From Planctomycetota bacterium (GTDB lineage: Bacteria > Planctomycetota > Planctomycetia > Pirellulales > Pirellulaceae), in contig VGZA01000004.1 of NCBI GenBank assembly GCA_016872775.1, positions 1 to 64,000 of the forward strand: a DNA stretch of 64,000 bases. Reading direction: 5' to 3'. The notes beneath the pieces were generated by a model. It ran no database searches and was not told where the DNA came from. It was given only the letters and a program-made list of their open reading frames with translations. Positions within the stretch are counted from its first letter, which is position 1. Every line of letters begins with the position of its first letter. Of this stretch, positions 8,354 through 17,563 are shown piece after piece. The position numbers were made by a program, and so were the translations under genes.

Positions 8354-9271
8354 ATGTCGGTTAGAATCTTGGCGCGACGGCCGTTTCTCGAGCTGTGTGG
8401 TGGAGTAGGACTGGTGGCGATCGGCCAGCGTCTCCTGGCTGAGAACGGCGGGGAATCACGAAAGTCGGGCGGAGTGCGCGTCGCAAAAAAGAATGACCCG
8501 CCAATCGATCGTAACCGGCCTCCACACCCTCTGGACGAATGCCTGGCAATTGCCGAAGAGGCGCTGGAACGGATCCGAAGCGAGATCGTTGACTACCGCT
8601 GCGTGCTCGTCAAGCGCGAACGGGTCAATGGCACCCTGGGCGACCAGGAGTTCATGTTCGCGAAGATCCGTAACCGCAAAGAAGTCGGTGAGCGAATTGA
8701 GACCCCGTTTGCGATCTACCTGCACTTCGCTAAACCGGCCAATATCAAAGGTCGGGAGTGCTTGTATGTCGAACATCAGAACGACGGAAAAATGCTGGCC
8801 CATGAGGGTGGTGGACTACGTGTGCTGCCCTCGGTCTGGCTGGATCCCAGAGGGCCGATCGCCATGCGCGGCAACCTCTATCCGATCACCGACGCGGGAA
8901 TCGAAAACCTGATCGTCAAACTGCTGGAGAGAGGCAATCGCGATCGCAAACGGGACGAGTGCATTGTCACGTTCCGCGACAACGCCAAGATCAACGGCCG
9001 GGCATGCCGCATCATGGAAGTCGTTCATCCGATCCGACGGCAGCATTTCGACTTCAATCTGGCGCAGGTCTACATCGACAAGGAATTCGGCCTTCCAATC
9101 CGCTACGCGGCGTACACCTGGCCGCGAGGTCAGGAGCAAACCTCCGAGCCGAAGCCAAGCGACAACGAGTTGATCGAAGAGTATACGTATATGAAGCTCG
9201 AACTGAACCCGGGTTTCGGCGCCATCGACTTCGACGCCAAGAACCCCGAGTACAACTTCGGCAAGAGTTGA
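8354..9271 (+). CDS. DUF1571 domain protein, paralogue 1
   Basis: A 305-residue member of DUF1571, a Planctomycetota-enriched family of unknown function. An N-terminal hydrophobic leader (RRPFLELCGGVGLVAIGQ) suggests export. Family motifs are DYRCVLVKRERVNG, YPITDAGIENLIVKLLERG, HFDFNLAQVYIDKEFGLPIR and the C-terminal ELNPGFGAIDFD. It is very similar in sequence and length to the DUF1571 protein at 10502-11392, pointing to duplication around holA. The fold may bind lipids or outer-membrane components as in LolA-like proteins, but that is only a guess. Confidence 0.85.
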   Translation: MSVRILARRPFLELCGGVGLVAIGQRLLAENGGESRKSGGVRVAKKNDPPIDRNRPPHPLDECLAIAEEALERIRSEIVDYRCVLVKRERVNGTLGDQEFMFAKIRNRKEVGERIETPFAIYLHFAKPANIKGRECLYVEHQNDGKMLAHEGGGLRVLPSVWLDPRGPIAMRGNLYPITDAGIENLIVKLLERGNRDRKRDECIVTFRDNAKINGRACRIMEVVHPIRRQHFDFNLAQVYIDKEFGLPIRYAAYTWPRGQEQTSEPKPSDNELIEEYTYMKLELNPGFGAIDFDAKNPEYNFGKS

Positions 9272-9342
9272 GTTGAGCCGAGCAGGGCCGAGCAGAAGCG
9301 GCCTGACCCCGTGGATCGGGCAAATGTCTGGCGTTGCGGAAA

Positions 9343-10446
9343 CTAAACGGCTGTCGCGCTGCGTCGCTGCAACACCGCGCTCGAGAGACGGATCAGCAAT
9401 TGCTCGATAGCCAGCCGCGCGCGATCGGGGGAGGAGTGGGTTCCCTTCAGCGCTAGATCGGTTTCCAGCAGCCAGCGATAGAGCTTTCGCGTACGTTCGC
9501 GTCCGAGTTGGCTCATCTGCCGCTCCGCCAGGGTCAACGCGTTGGCAGGCCAGTTTCGGAACCCGGCTTGCAGCAGGGCCGCGCTGAGCGAAATCGGGCT
9601 TCCTTCGCGCTGGGCGCGGTAGAAAACGCGCGACGCGGTCGCGAAACGGCGCAATGACCACTGCACCGCGCCCATCAATGCGATCGGCTCCTGCCCCGCG
9701 CTGAGCAGTTTGTCGAGTTGGCTCAGCGCTTCGCCCGCGTTTCCCGACACGGCGGCATCAATCAACTCCCAGGCAGTTTTGGTCCGCCACCCCCCGACCA
9801 CTTCGTGGACCAGTTCCGGCGAAATCGATTGATCGGCCGCTACGAACAAGGCCAGCTTGGCCAACTCCTGTTCCAGAATTCCGAATTCCGGGCCAACCAG
9901 ATCGAGCATCGCCACGGCCGCTTTTTCGCTGAGCTGCGACTGATGGGCGGTCTTCGCCCGATAGACCAGCCAGCGGCATACCCGCGTCTGATCGAGCAGG
10001 CGATTCTTGCCATGCGCCACTTCCGGCGGCCGACACTCAATCTGCAATCCGTGCGCGCCAACAGCCTTGAAGAGCCTGGTGTTCGAAGGCCAAGAGTCCA
10101 CCAGCAGGATCAATACGCTGCCCTTGCGAGGCTTGGCGACATACTCCTCCAACTTGTCCCGGCAGCGAGTGACAAACTCCGCCGCGTCATACACGATCGT
10201 GACCCGCAACCCTCCAAACAGGGAAAGCGTCGCCAATTCGTCGTGGACGTCTCGCCACTCGACCGTTTCACCATCGAAACTGGCGATCGGCACGTCGTCC
10301 GCACCGGCGCCTAACAACTGCGATTTCAGTTGCCGCAAGCAAAGCTGTCGCAGGAAATGCTCCGTGCCAAACAGCACGTTCACCGCCTGGGCCTTGGTGC
10401 GCTGCGGCGCGGCAAGATAGTCAAAGACATGGACGACGTTGCTCAT
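9343..10446 (-). CDS. holA: DNA polymerase III subunit delta
   Basis: A 367-residue protein with the clamp-loader delta layout. The N-terminal part (NVLFGTEHFLRQLCLRQLKS) matches the AAA+-like fold that opens the beta clamp, the middle VGPEFGILEQELAKLALFV is a conserved HolA motif, and the C-terminal helical collar ends LALKGTHSSPDRARLAIEQL. Like other delta subunits it lacks a functional Walker A. Delta is the beta-clamp wrench within the clamp-loader complex during replication. It lies 55 bases downstream of the second DUF1571 gene on the same strand and may be co-transcribed with it. Confidence 0.9.
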   Translation of the reverse strand: MSNVVHVFDYLAAPQRTKAQAVNVLFGTEHFLRQLCLRQLKSQLLGAGADDVPIASFDGETVEWRDVHDELATLSLFGGLRVTIVYDAAEFVTRCRDKLEEYVAKPRKGSVLILLVDSWPSNTRLFKAVGAHGLQIECRPPEVAHGKNRLLDQTRVCRWLVYRAKTAHQSQLSEKAAVAMLDLVGPEFGILEQELAKLALFVAADQSISPELVHEVVGGWRTKTAWELIDAAVSGNAGEALSQLDKLLSAGQEPIALMGAVQWSLRRFATASRVFYRAQREGSPISLSAALLQAGFRNWPANALTLAERQMSQLGRERTRKLYRWLLETDLALKGTHSSPDRARLAIEQLLIRLSSAVLQRRSATAV

Positions 10447-10501
10447 CAGGAGCCCTCATGCCGCGCACCCGCCGTCGCGCTTCCCGGCGGGCGCCAAGGA
10501 A

Positions 10502-11392
10502 CTATTGCAATTCGAAATCGTGATCGGTCAGTCCAGGATTCAACTTCAGATCCAGATACGTGTATTCTTCGATCAGCGTATCGTCCGCCGGCCGGGGCTC
10601 CGGGTTCTGATCGCGTCCTTTGGGCCAGGTATAGGCGGCATAACGGATCGGCAAACGCGTCTCGTTATCGATATAGATGTGCGCCAAATTGAAATCGAAG
10701 TACGCGCGACGATTGGGATGGATAACCTCCAACAATTGGCAACGCCGGTCATTCACCTTGGCATTTTCGCGATATTGCACATCGCACTCGTCCCGCTTGC
10801 GGTCGCGATGGCCTTTTTCGAGCAGTTTGACAATCAGGTTCTCGATTCCCGCGTCGGTGATCGGGTAGAGATTCCCGCGCATCGCCAGGACGCTGTCCGG
10901 GGCCAGCCAGATGATCGGCAGGATCTTGCCGGCGATCCCGGGCTCCTTGACCGCCAGCTTGCCGTCGTTCATCCCCTCGACGTAGGCGCACTCACGCCCC
11001 TTGAGTCCTTCCGGCTTGGTGAAATACAGGTAGACGGAAAATGGCACTTTGATCATGCCATCAACCCGTTTGCGATTGCGGAATCGGGCGTACATGAACT
11101 CACGCTCGCCCAACTTGCCGTTGACCCGTTCGCGCTTGACCATCACGCACTTGTAATCGTCGATTTCCTCCCGAATCCGTCTCAACGCCTCGTCGGCAAT
11201 CCGGATCGCTTCATCCAACGGATGGGAACCGGCGGTCACGTCGCCTTGCGGGTCGGGAGTCTTGGACGTTCGCAACAGCGGTTCGCGCAGGTCGCGTCTG
11301 GCTTGACGCTCCTGACCAACGACGCGTCCTGCGACCAACATCGACGCCGTTGCCGCAACAAACAACCTTCTCGACAAGTTGATCAGCTCCAT
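10502..11392 (-). CDS. DUF1571 domain protein, paralogue 2
   Basis: A 296-residue paralogue of the protein at 8354-9271, sharing VKRERVNGKLGEREFMYARF, YPITDAGIENLIVKLLEKG, YFDFNLAHIYIDNE and the LKLNPGLTDHDFE ending. ATG 11392 is chosen over 11452 because AAAGGAG lies 8 bases upstream and the leader peptide (RRLFVAATASMLVAGRVVGQ) begins there. Function is unknown. The two copies point away from each other's flanks, with holA between them, indicating duplication followed by rearrangement. Confidence 0.85.
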   Translation of the reverse strand: MELINLSRRLFVAATASMLVAGRVVGQERQARRDLREPLLRTSKTPDPQGDVTAGSHPLDEAIRIADEALRRIREEIDDYKCVMVKRERVNGKLGEREFMYARFRNRKRVDGMIKVPFSVYLYFTKPEGLKGRECAYVEGMNDGKLAVKEPGIAGKILPIIWLAPDSVLAMRGNLYPITDAGIENLIVKLLEKGHRDRKRDECDVQYRENAKVNDRRCQLLEVIHPNRRAYFDFNLAHIYIDNETRLPIRYAAYTWPKGRDQNPEPRPADDTLIEEYTYLDLKLNPGLTDHDFELQ

Positions 11393-11494
11393 CGACGCTA
11401 CTCCTTTCGCATTCGCCTTGCGGCCGTCATAATCCGCATCGTGTAACTCCATCGTTCGAATTGTATCCGCTCAAGTGCAAATCAGCGAGCCAAG

Positions 11495-12169
11495 ATGATG
11501 TCGAACCCGGCCCCAACGCCGCGAATTACCTGTTTTGTATCGCGACCGTTCTCCGAAAACACCTACCTTGTCCATCTTGCGGACTCGACCCGCTGCGTCG
11601 TCGTCGATCCAGGATTCGAATCGGAGCAGCTGCTGGAGAAGATCGCAATGCTGAGGTTGACCCCGGTCGCCATCCTCTGCACCCACGGTCATTTGGACCA
11701 CATCGCGGGCAATGAAGCGGTCAAAAGCTGCTGGCCCGACTGCCCGATTGTGATTGGCAAGGGGGATGCGTTCAAGCTGCGTGATACGTTCGCGAATTTA
11801 TCGCAACCCTACGGATTTGATTTGCGCAGTCCACCCGCGGACAGGGAGGTTAGCGAAGGCGAAATTGTCTCGGCCGCCGGTATCGATTTCGAGGTCCGGG
11901 AAACACCGGGCCATTCGGCGGGGCACGTGATTTATGTGGTTCGGCAAGCGCGACCTGGCGTGGTTCTGGGTGGCGACGTACTCTTTGCCAGTGGCGTCGG
12001 GCGATGGGACACACCGGACGGTTCCTGGGAAGAGCTTGAAGCGTCGATCCGCGACAAGATTTTCAATTTGCCCGACGACACCATCGTGTATCCCGGGCAT
12101 GGTGAAACCACCACGGTGGGCGACGAAAAGCGATTCAATCCGTATGTAGGTGCCGCGGCCCGCCGGTGA
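11495..12169 (+). CDS. MBL-fold metallo-hydrolase, glyoxalase II-like
   Basis: A 224-residue metallo-beta-lactamase-fold protein. The di-metal motif is THGHLDH (residues 63-69). Other ligands are the histidine in ETPGHSAGH, the aspartate in VLGGDVLF and the late histidine in VYPGHGETT. This spacing is typical of stand-alone hydroxyacylglutathione-hydrolase-like (GloB/YcbL) enzymes acting on thioesters. It has no export signal, so it is cytosolic. It precedes pgsA and a CPBP protease on the same strand. Substrate specificity cannot be read from sequence. Confidence 0.85.
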   Translation: MMSNPAPTPRITCFVSRPFSENTYLVHLADSTRCVVVDPGFESEQLLEKIAMLRLTPVAILCTHGHLDHIAGNEAVKSCWPDCPIVIGKGDAFKLRDTFANLSQPYGFDLRSPPADREVSEGEIVSAAGIDFEVRETPGHSAGHVIYVVRQARPGVVLGGDVLFASGVGRWDTPDGSWEELEASIRDKIFNLPDDTIVYPGHGETTTVGDEKRFNPYVGAAARR

Positions 12170-12249
12170 ATTTACCTGCAATTGCGGTTGGCGCTGACCG
12201 CATTTCAGGCGAGAATGACGGCAGGATTTCCCAAGGCGGATCAGTCAGT

Positions 12250-12861
12250 ATGTCGACGGATACCAAAAGCTCAACAGCACCCGCATCAACGGTGTTTAAC
12301 GTTCCGAATCAGCTCACCGCGGTACGACTGGTGCTCTCCATACTGGTATTCGTGCTGATTGCCTGGGAACGGTTCGTACTGGCCCTGGTTGTGTTTGTGC
12401 TTGCCGCGTCGACCGATTGGATCGATGGATATTGGGCTCGTCGCTACGGCCAGGTAACCAAGCTTGGCCGGATCTTTGACCCGTTCGTCGACAAGTTTAT
12501 CATCTGCGGAACGTTTATTTTCCTGTCCTCCATGTCGGCCCGATCCGGCATCGACGCCTGGCTATCGGTGGTCATCGTCGGGAGAGAGTTGCTGGTCACG
12601 GCAATCCGGTCGGTTGTCGAGCAGGGCGGCGGGGATTTTTCGGCAAAATGGGTGGCGAAATGGAAGATGGGATTCCAATGCATCGCCGCAAGCGCCAGCT
12701 TGGCTGTGCTGGCCAAAGGAGGCATGACCGATGCGCCCTCCTGGATGGTGTGGGTCCTGGTGCCCGCAATCTGGTTGACGCTGATCACCACGGTCTACTC
12801 CGGGCTGGAGTATCTCGTGGTCGCCTGGCGAACGATTGTCGGTGATTCCAGCGTCCGATGA
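12250..12861 (+). CDS. pgsA: CDP-diacylglycerol-glycerol-3-phosphate 3-phosphatidyltransferase
   Basis: A 203-residue integral membrane enzyme. The CDP-alcohol phosphotransferase signature is complete: DWIDGYWARR, eight residues on a Gly, then FDPFVD, giving the required D-x2-D-G-x2-A-R-x8-G-x3-D-x3-D. It makes phosphatidylglycerol phosphate, the first committed step to PG and cardiolipin. Several hydrophobic helices match the family. ATG 12250 fits family length; an open frame back to 12166 only adds unsupported residues. Its stop overlaps the next gene by ATGA, so the pair is translationally coupled. Confidence 0.9.
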   Translation: MSTDTKSSTAPASTVFNVPNQLTAVRLVLSILVFVLIAWERFVLALVVFVLAASTDWIDGYWARRYGQVTKLGRIFDPFVDKFIICGTFIFLSSMSARSGIDAWLSVVIVGRELLVTAIRSVVEQGGGDFSAKWVAKWKMGFQCIAASASLAVLAKGGMTDAPSWMVWVLVPAIWLTLITTVYSGLEYLVVAWRTIVGDSSVR

Positions 12862-13853
12862 CCGGCACTTTACTCGTTTGGCTGCTGCTGGGAGTGCTGG
12901 TGATCGCCAGCGCTTGGAACTGGATTCGCGTCGCCCGCCGAATTGCCCAAGGTGAACCGGTGCTGCGCGCCGAACCGCGGCCGACCGAGGGCGTTGCCGT
13001 TCAAGCCGCATTGTTGGCACTCGTGACCGCCTTGCTGATTCCAAGCCTCTGCGCGCTGGGGTGGCTGCATTACCGGGGAGTTACGCCGGCAGAGTACGCG
13101 CGCCAGGCCGCGACGTTGACCGAGACGCGCAGCGCCGAGTCCCGTCTGTTTGACGAACTGCGGTTCGTCGACGCGATCGCCCGGTTGCTGAGCGTGATCG
13201 CCGTTGGGACTGCGTTGCACCGTTGGCTCGGCCAGGGCAGTTGGCTGTCGAAGTTGACGTGCAAGACCCTGATCGCCGACTTGTGGATCGGGCTGGCCGC
13301 CTTTGTGCTCATCGTGCCACCGGTACTGTTGGTCAAAGTCGGTGTTTCGAAATTAATCAACGCCTCGGATCTGGACGAGGCCCATCCACTGATCCATCGG
13401 ATCCGCACCGAACCGGGCCAGTGGACGGTCTTCGCGATGGTCGGACTCTCGGCTGTGGTCGCAGCGCCGCTCTATGAAGAATTGTTGTTTCGCCAAATGA
13501 TTCAGGGGTTCCTGCAACGGCTGGATGCCTGGCGGATAACGCACTTCGCTCGGCTCCCCCATCGATCCGCACGGCGCCGGGCAGACCACGACGACTCGGT
13601 CAACGACTCGCCCGGGAATGTTCCGACCGGCTACTGGCCGATGCTGGTTTCGGCAGGCCTGTTCGCCGGGGTCCACCTGGGCCATGGCGTCGACCCTTTG
13701 CCGCTATTCCTGCTTGGAGCCGGGCTGGGATATCTCTATCGCCAAAAGAATCGCCTGTTGCCCTGCGTGGTGGTGCATGCGCTGCTGAATGGGCTCACAC
13801 TCCTGCAACTGGCGGCCGAGGCATTCCAACGCAGTTCGACGCCAGCTTCGTGA
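12858..13853 (+). CDS. CPBP-family intramembrane metalloprotease (CAAX protease/Abi type)
   Basis: A 331-residue polytopic membrane protein. The C-terminal half has the CPBP motifs: EELLFRQMIQGFL (EExxxR), a later histidine in GVHLGHG and HALLNGLTL. These form the zinc-binding intramembrane glutamyl-protease core related to Rce1. The N-terminal half has additional helices. Substrates in bacteria are mostly unknown. It starts within the pgsA stop (ATGA overlap), suggesting a membrane-associated role, but no specific link is evident. Confidence 0.85.
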   Translation: MTGTLLVWLLLGVLVIASAWNWIRVARRIAQGEPVLRAEPRPTEGVAVQAALLALVTALLIPSLCALGWLHYRGVTPAEYARQAATLTETRSAESRLFDELRFVDAIARLLSVIAVGTALHRWLGQGSWLSKLTCKTLIADLWIGLAAFVLIVPPVLLVKVGVSKLINASDLDEAHPLIHRIRTEPGQWTVFAMVGLSAVVAAPLYEELLFRQMIQGFLQRLDAWRITHFARLPHRSARRRADHDDSVNDSPGNVPTGYWPMLVSAGLFAGVHLGHGVDPLPLFLLGAGLGYLYRQKNRLLPCVVVHALLNGLTLLQLAAEAFQRSSTPAS

Positions 13854-14064
13854 CGCGCCGTCAGGAAGCCGTTGGACGAGCTGCGTAACTGCCGAGCTGC
13901 GGCTTGACTTGCCCGCCGGCCGACAGAGGCCGGGTTACATCGCGGCATCGATCTAAATTCGTCAGGAATTTCTCTACATCACGATGCTGGAAGCCCCTGC
14001 CACTTCGCGCCGCCGTTTCGCAAGAAGAATTACCTTTGCGACTCTGCGAGAACTCCGATCCGAG

Positions 14065-14151
14065 CGGAGAGGCAGGGATTCGAACCCTGGGTCGGGTTTC
14101 CCCGACTCTGGTTTTCAAGACCAGTGCAATAGACCGCTCTGCCACCTCTCC
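14065..14151 (-). tRNA. trnS-UGA: tRNA-Ser (UGA)
   Basis: An 87-base class II tRNA read leftward. Acceptor GGAGAGG pairs with CCTCTCC followed by discriminator G. The anticodon stem CTGGT/ACCAG encloses loop CTTGAAA with anticodon TGA. A long variable arm (TCGGG-GAAA-CCCGA) and T loop TTCGAAT complete it. CCA is not encoded. Confidence 0.96.
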
Positions 14152-14531
14152 GAGTTACCGTCCCGTTGCATCCTGGACGACAATGCGGCACGACCAAAGT
14201 TCGACCGTCTGGGAACATTCCACGACTCGATTGACTCCTCCAAGTATACACCTCGGCCTAATGACCGACAAAGCGGCGGACGGGCTGTTTTTCCGCCATA
14301 ACCCGGCGGCAGTTCAGGAATCCGTCCTCGCCATTCGCACTTCCGTGTTTTCCCGCAAGATCCCGCGGCCAACCGCGATGGCGCATTGTAACCCGCAGAT
14401 GTCGGACGTAATATCCCGGTTTATAGGGTGTCGATTCAACTATCCCGATCGCAAACGGGTGGCTATCATGAATCGGCTCCGTGTCAGGTGGGCTACGTGG
14501 ACGGGCGGTCGGTTGGGCCAGGAAGTCAGGA
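14152..14531. other. Intergenic region, no gene seen
   Basis: Upstream of tRNA-Ser on one side and of the broken kinase gene on the other. It must hold the tRNA promoter, but no convincing -35/-10 pair was found. No open frame shows a recognised family. Confidence 0.3.
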
Positions 14532-15123
14532 ATGGCAGACGATCAGCACGAGTTACTGCGCCCGCCAGGTTACGAGTTGCTGGAGCGGTTGGGACAGGGC
14601 GGCATGGGCCAGGCCTACGCCGCCCGGCAATTGTCATCGGACCGCCGATGGAGAATTTTCAACGACCGTCCAAACTCAATGCGGCGCTCGATCCATCCAT
14701 CGATGCCGTGTTGCTGCGGGGATTGCACGCGGATCCGCACGATCGCTTCCCGCGCATCGATCAGTTTGGCGAGCAATTGCAACACGCATTGCGGCGGATG
14801 GTCGGGAGACTTCGCCGCAGGTTGGGGGCGGCGTCTTTGGCGATTGCCGCAATCGTGGTCGCTGGCGTCGCCGGCCAGGCGCTGGTCCAAGGATCGTACG
14901 CGCCGTCGAACATGGAACGCGGGCATGTGAGTTAACACAATGGAAGGGCTGGAAGGAACTGCGATACCTCGCCAAGGCCCATGCCTCCAACGGCAATATC
15001 GCATCCGCGATTCGCTGCTGCGAAATCGCTCAGGATCTGGCACCCGCCGTCAATCAGCGTGATCTCGAGTCCCAGTTAGCGGGATACCGCCGGCGAAGTA
15101 AAGAGGGACCTGCGATTCCATGA
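14532..15123 (+). pseudogene. Serine/threonine protein kinase pseudogene with internal deletion
   Basis: Three frames must be joined to read this gene. The first, from ATG 14532, gives the kinase N-lobe start GYELLERLGQGGMGQAYAARQ with its glycine-rich loop. A second frame (about 14650-14935) resumes at the extreme end of the kinase domain (LNAALDPSIDAVLLRGLH, then DPHDRFPRIDQFGEQLQHAL) and a transmembrane helix (LAIAAIVVAGVAGQALV). A third frame (to 15123) gives a TPR-like C-terminus (AKAHASNGNIASAIRCCEIA). The catalytic loop (HRD), DFG and most of the domain are missing. It is a deleted and frameshifted Pkn-type kinase, certainly inactive. Confidence 0.85.
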
Positions 15124-15134
15124 GGTGGTCCGGG

Positions 15135-15166
15135 CATTGGCAGGTACGGGCATTGGCAGGTACGGG
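15135..15166 (+). repeat. Two tandem copies of a 16-bp unit
   Basis: CATTGGCAGGTACGGG occurs twice in tandem just after the kinase pseudogene, probably a slippage duplication. Confidence 0.7.
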
Positions 15167-15215
15167 CAGCGCTGTCCAAGCCTCGCTCATCCCCGGGACA
15201 GCACCGCGGAATCGA

Positions 15216-16805
15216 TCACTCATCACCGCGGTTCGCACTCCGGGCGCTATCGCCCACCGTCTCCGCGCGGGGCGCTTCCAGGACTTCCACAAGCAGCGCA
15301 TCGGCCGCCTGATGATCCAAGGCGACGGCGCTGCCGGAGTCCAGGTGCAACTCCCATAACTGGCCTCCCGCGCTGCGCTTACCCATGCTCACCACCACGC
15401 CGGGTTGCAACGTCGCCGGTATCCTGGCATCGCCCCCACCCGAACCCACCACGCGCACCACGCGCGCACGCCAGCCCTGGCGCAACAACGATGCCTTGAC
15501 AGTCGCCCCAAGCCGAAGGTGCACGAAGTCCTCCGGAATCTCCTTGCCATGCGGGTCCAGCAGCGGGTGGCCCAGTTGGTCGTCCAGGTAATCAACCGCA
15601 TCCTCATCATGCAAGTGCTCCAGTCGGTGCGCATGCGCATGCAACTCGACGGTCGGCGTCCCCAGCCGCTGCAGATAGGTTTCCCAGAGCCGGTGCGCGC
15701 GGAGCAACCGCCGCGCTTCCCGCTCGCCGGCCTCCGTAAGTCGCACCACTTCGCCGCGGCACTCCAGCAACGCCTTGCGCTCCAGCGCGCGAACCGCATC
15801 CCGGATGCGGTCGCGCTGCCCGGCAACATGTTCGTAGATCACCGACATATCGACCGAGGACCCCAGGGCCTTCAGCACGCAGGAGAGCACGTCTTCCACG
15901 AGCTGTTGCGGCACCATTTGACGACGCCGCAACCAGTCGCTGATCAGACCATAACGTGGAGCCACAGCCAGCACCAGCAGGAACTGGGCCGACGACGCAA
16001 CCACAATCGAGGACCCGGGTGCCACGTTGATCGCCGTCGACAACCAATATCCGACGAGAAAACTGGAGATGGCAAATCCGGCCGACGCCCAGAGCATCCG
16101 CTGCAGCCGATCGCAGAGCAGATAAGCCGTCGCCGCGGGAGTCACCAGCATCCCCACAACCTGGATCACGCCCACGATGTTCACCGCGCTAACCACAACC
16201 ATCGACGTGCAGACCGTCAGCAAGTAGTCGACCGCAACTACCGGGATGCCGATCGAAGCGGCCATCACCGGATCGAAACTCGTCAACTGCAAAGCGCGAA
16301 AGAACAGAACGACCACCGCCACCACGAATACCGTCACAAAACCGATCATCCACAGATCGGCCATTTCCACGGCCAGCACCGAACCGGTGACGAAGTGCAG
16401 CAGGTCGAGATGCACATATTGGCTGAACAGCGACGCCAGCAAACCACCGGCCGCGAAGATCCCTGTGTACATGATGCCAATCGCCGTGTCTTCTTTGATC
16501 CGTGACATCCGCGCCACAAAGCCGATCATGCCGACAGTGATCAGACCGGCCAGCAACGAACCGAACAACATGGCCGGCGCGTGGGCTTCCGCTCCGAAAA
16601 CCAGCTTCATGAACAGATAGCCGGCGACCACGCCGGCCAGCATCGCGTGGGCGATCGCGTCCCCCAGAAATGCCATCCGCCGCAAAATAACAAAACAGCC
16701 GATCACGCCACAGACGATCGACACCAACGACCCCGCCAGTAATGCGCGGACCAGGTGCGAATTCATCGCGTGCCAGGCATCCAGTGCGTCGAGCCATTCA
16801 CTCAT
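15216..16805 (-). CDS. Metal ABC transporter permease fused to DtxR/MntR-type metal-sensing domain
   Basis: A 529-residue fusion. Residues 1 to about 290 are an ABC-3 family permease (ZnuB/MntB/SitC type) with eight or so hydrophobic helices and motifs CFVILRRMAFLGDAIAHAML and GVIQVVGMLVTPAA. Residues from about 300 resemble the DtxR/MntR repressor: a winged-helix region (IRDAVRALERKALLECRGEV then VRLTEAGEREARRLLRAHRL), then the metal-binding/dimerisation domain (HAHRLEH, DDQLGHPLLDPHGKEIP), then an SH3-like FeoA-type tail. The permease imports Mn, Zn or Fe; the attached domain could gate transport or sense metal at the membrane. It overlaps the ATPase gene by ATGA. No separate dtxR gene lies nearby. 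Confidence 0.9.
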   Translation of the reverse strand: MSEWLDALDAWHAMNSHLVRALLAGSLVSIVCGVIGCFVILRRMAFLGDAIAHAMLAGVVAGYLFMKLVFGAEAHAPAMLFGSLLAGLITVGMIGFVARMSRIKEDTAIGIMYTGIFAAGGLLASLFSQYVHLDLLHFVTGSVLAVEMADLWMIGFVTVFVVAVVVLFFRALQLTSFDPVMAASIGIPVVAVDYLLTVCTSMVVVSAVNIVGVIQVVGMLVTPAATAYLLCDRLQRMLWASAGFAISSFLVGYWLSTAINVAPGSSIVVASSAQFLLVLAVAPRYGLISDWLRRRQMVPQQLVEDVLSCVLKALGSSVDMSVIYEHVAGQRDRIRDAVRALERKALLECRGEVVRLTEAGEREARRLLRAHRLWETYLQRLGTPTVELHAHAHRLEHLHDEDAVDYLDDQLGHPLLDPHGKEIPEDFVHLRLGATVKASLLRQGWRARVVRVVGSGGGDARIPATLQPGVVVSMGKRSAGGQLWELHLDSGSAVALDHQAADALLVEVLEAPRAETVGDSARSANRGDE

Positions 16806-17563
16806 CGATCCCGCCCCCGCGGTGCCGTCAAGGCATTGAACACCTGCAGTTGCCCCTCGTAGACCTCGCTCAACAGATCCGGCTGCAAAACAGCCATGGG
16901 AGGTCCATAGGCGTATACCCGCTGCTTCAACAACAGCAGTGCGTCGAAATACCTGGCAGCAGTCGCTAGATCGTGATGGACAACCACCAGCGTGCGTCCC
17001 GAAGCTTTCGTCTGCCGCAACACATCGAGGATCGCCGACTCCGTGGCGGCATCGACGCCCGCGAACGGTTCGTCCAACAGCAATACGTCCGCACCTTGCG
17101 CCATCGCTCGCGCCATGAATACACGCTGCTGTTGTCCCCCCGAAAGCTGACCGATCTGCCGGCCCCGAAATTCGCTCATCCGCACCATCTTCAGCGCTTC
17201 GTCGGCAAGCTGGCGGTCATCGGCCGTCAATTCCCGCCACCAGCGAACATTTCCGTACCGCCCCATCAACGCGACTTCTCCCACGGTCACCGGGAAATCC
17301 CAGTCGACACTGCCGCGCTGCGGTACGTACGCCACGCGCCCTTTCGACCGTTCAACCGGCGCTCCGAAAATCCTCACGCTGCCGAAATCGGGCCGGGTAA
17401 ACCCGAGGATCGCCTTGACCAATGTCGACTTCCCGGAGCCGTTCGGGCCAATGACGCCCACCAGCGTCCCGGCCGGTATCTTTACCGAAACGTCCAGCAG
17501 CGCCGGCACCGGACCGTAACTGACAGTAACGTGCTCCACGTCAATCGCCGGTACGTCGCTCAT
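16802..17563 (-). CDS. Metal ABC transporter ATP-binding protein (Mn/Zn/Fe importer)
   Basis: A 253-residue ATPase of the ZnuC/MntA class. Walker A is GPNGSGKST (residues 39-47), the signature is LSGGQQQR, Walker B LLLDEPFAGVD, and the switch histidine lies in VVHHDL. It drives uptake through the downstream fused permease. ATG 17563 is chosen because Walker A then sits at the family position and the codon overlaps the upstream substrate-binding gene by four bases. A longer in-frame extension to 17944 only reads through that gene. The conserved DWDFPVTVGEVALMGRYG is typical of manganese/iron members. Confidence 0.92.
   Translation of the reverse strand: MSDVPAIDVEHVTVSYGPVPALLDVSVKIPAGTLVGVIGPNGSGKSTLVKAILGFTRPDFGSVRIFGAPVERSKGRVAYVPQRGSVDWDFPVTVGEVALMGRYGNVRWWRELTADDRQLADEALKMVRMSEFRGRQIGQLSGGQQQRVFMARAMAQGADVLLLDEPFAGVDAATESAILDVLRQTKASGRTLVVVHHDLATAARYFDALLLLKQRVYAYGPPMAVLQPDLLSEVYEGQLQVFNALTAPRGRDR

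Noticed and set aside
13861-14145. Minus-strand frame through tRNA-Ser
   Set aside because: Overlaps the tRNA over much of its length and has no family match.
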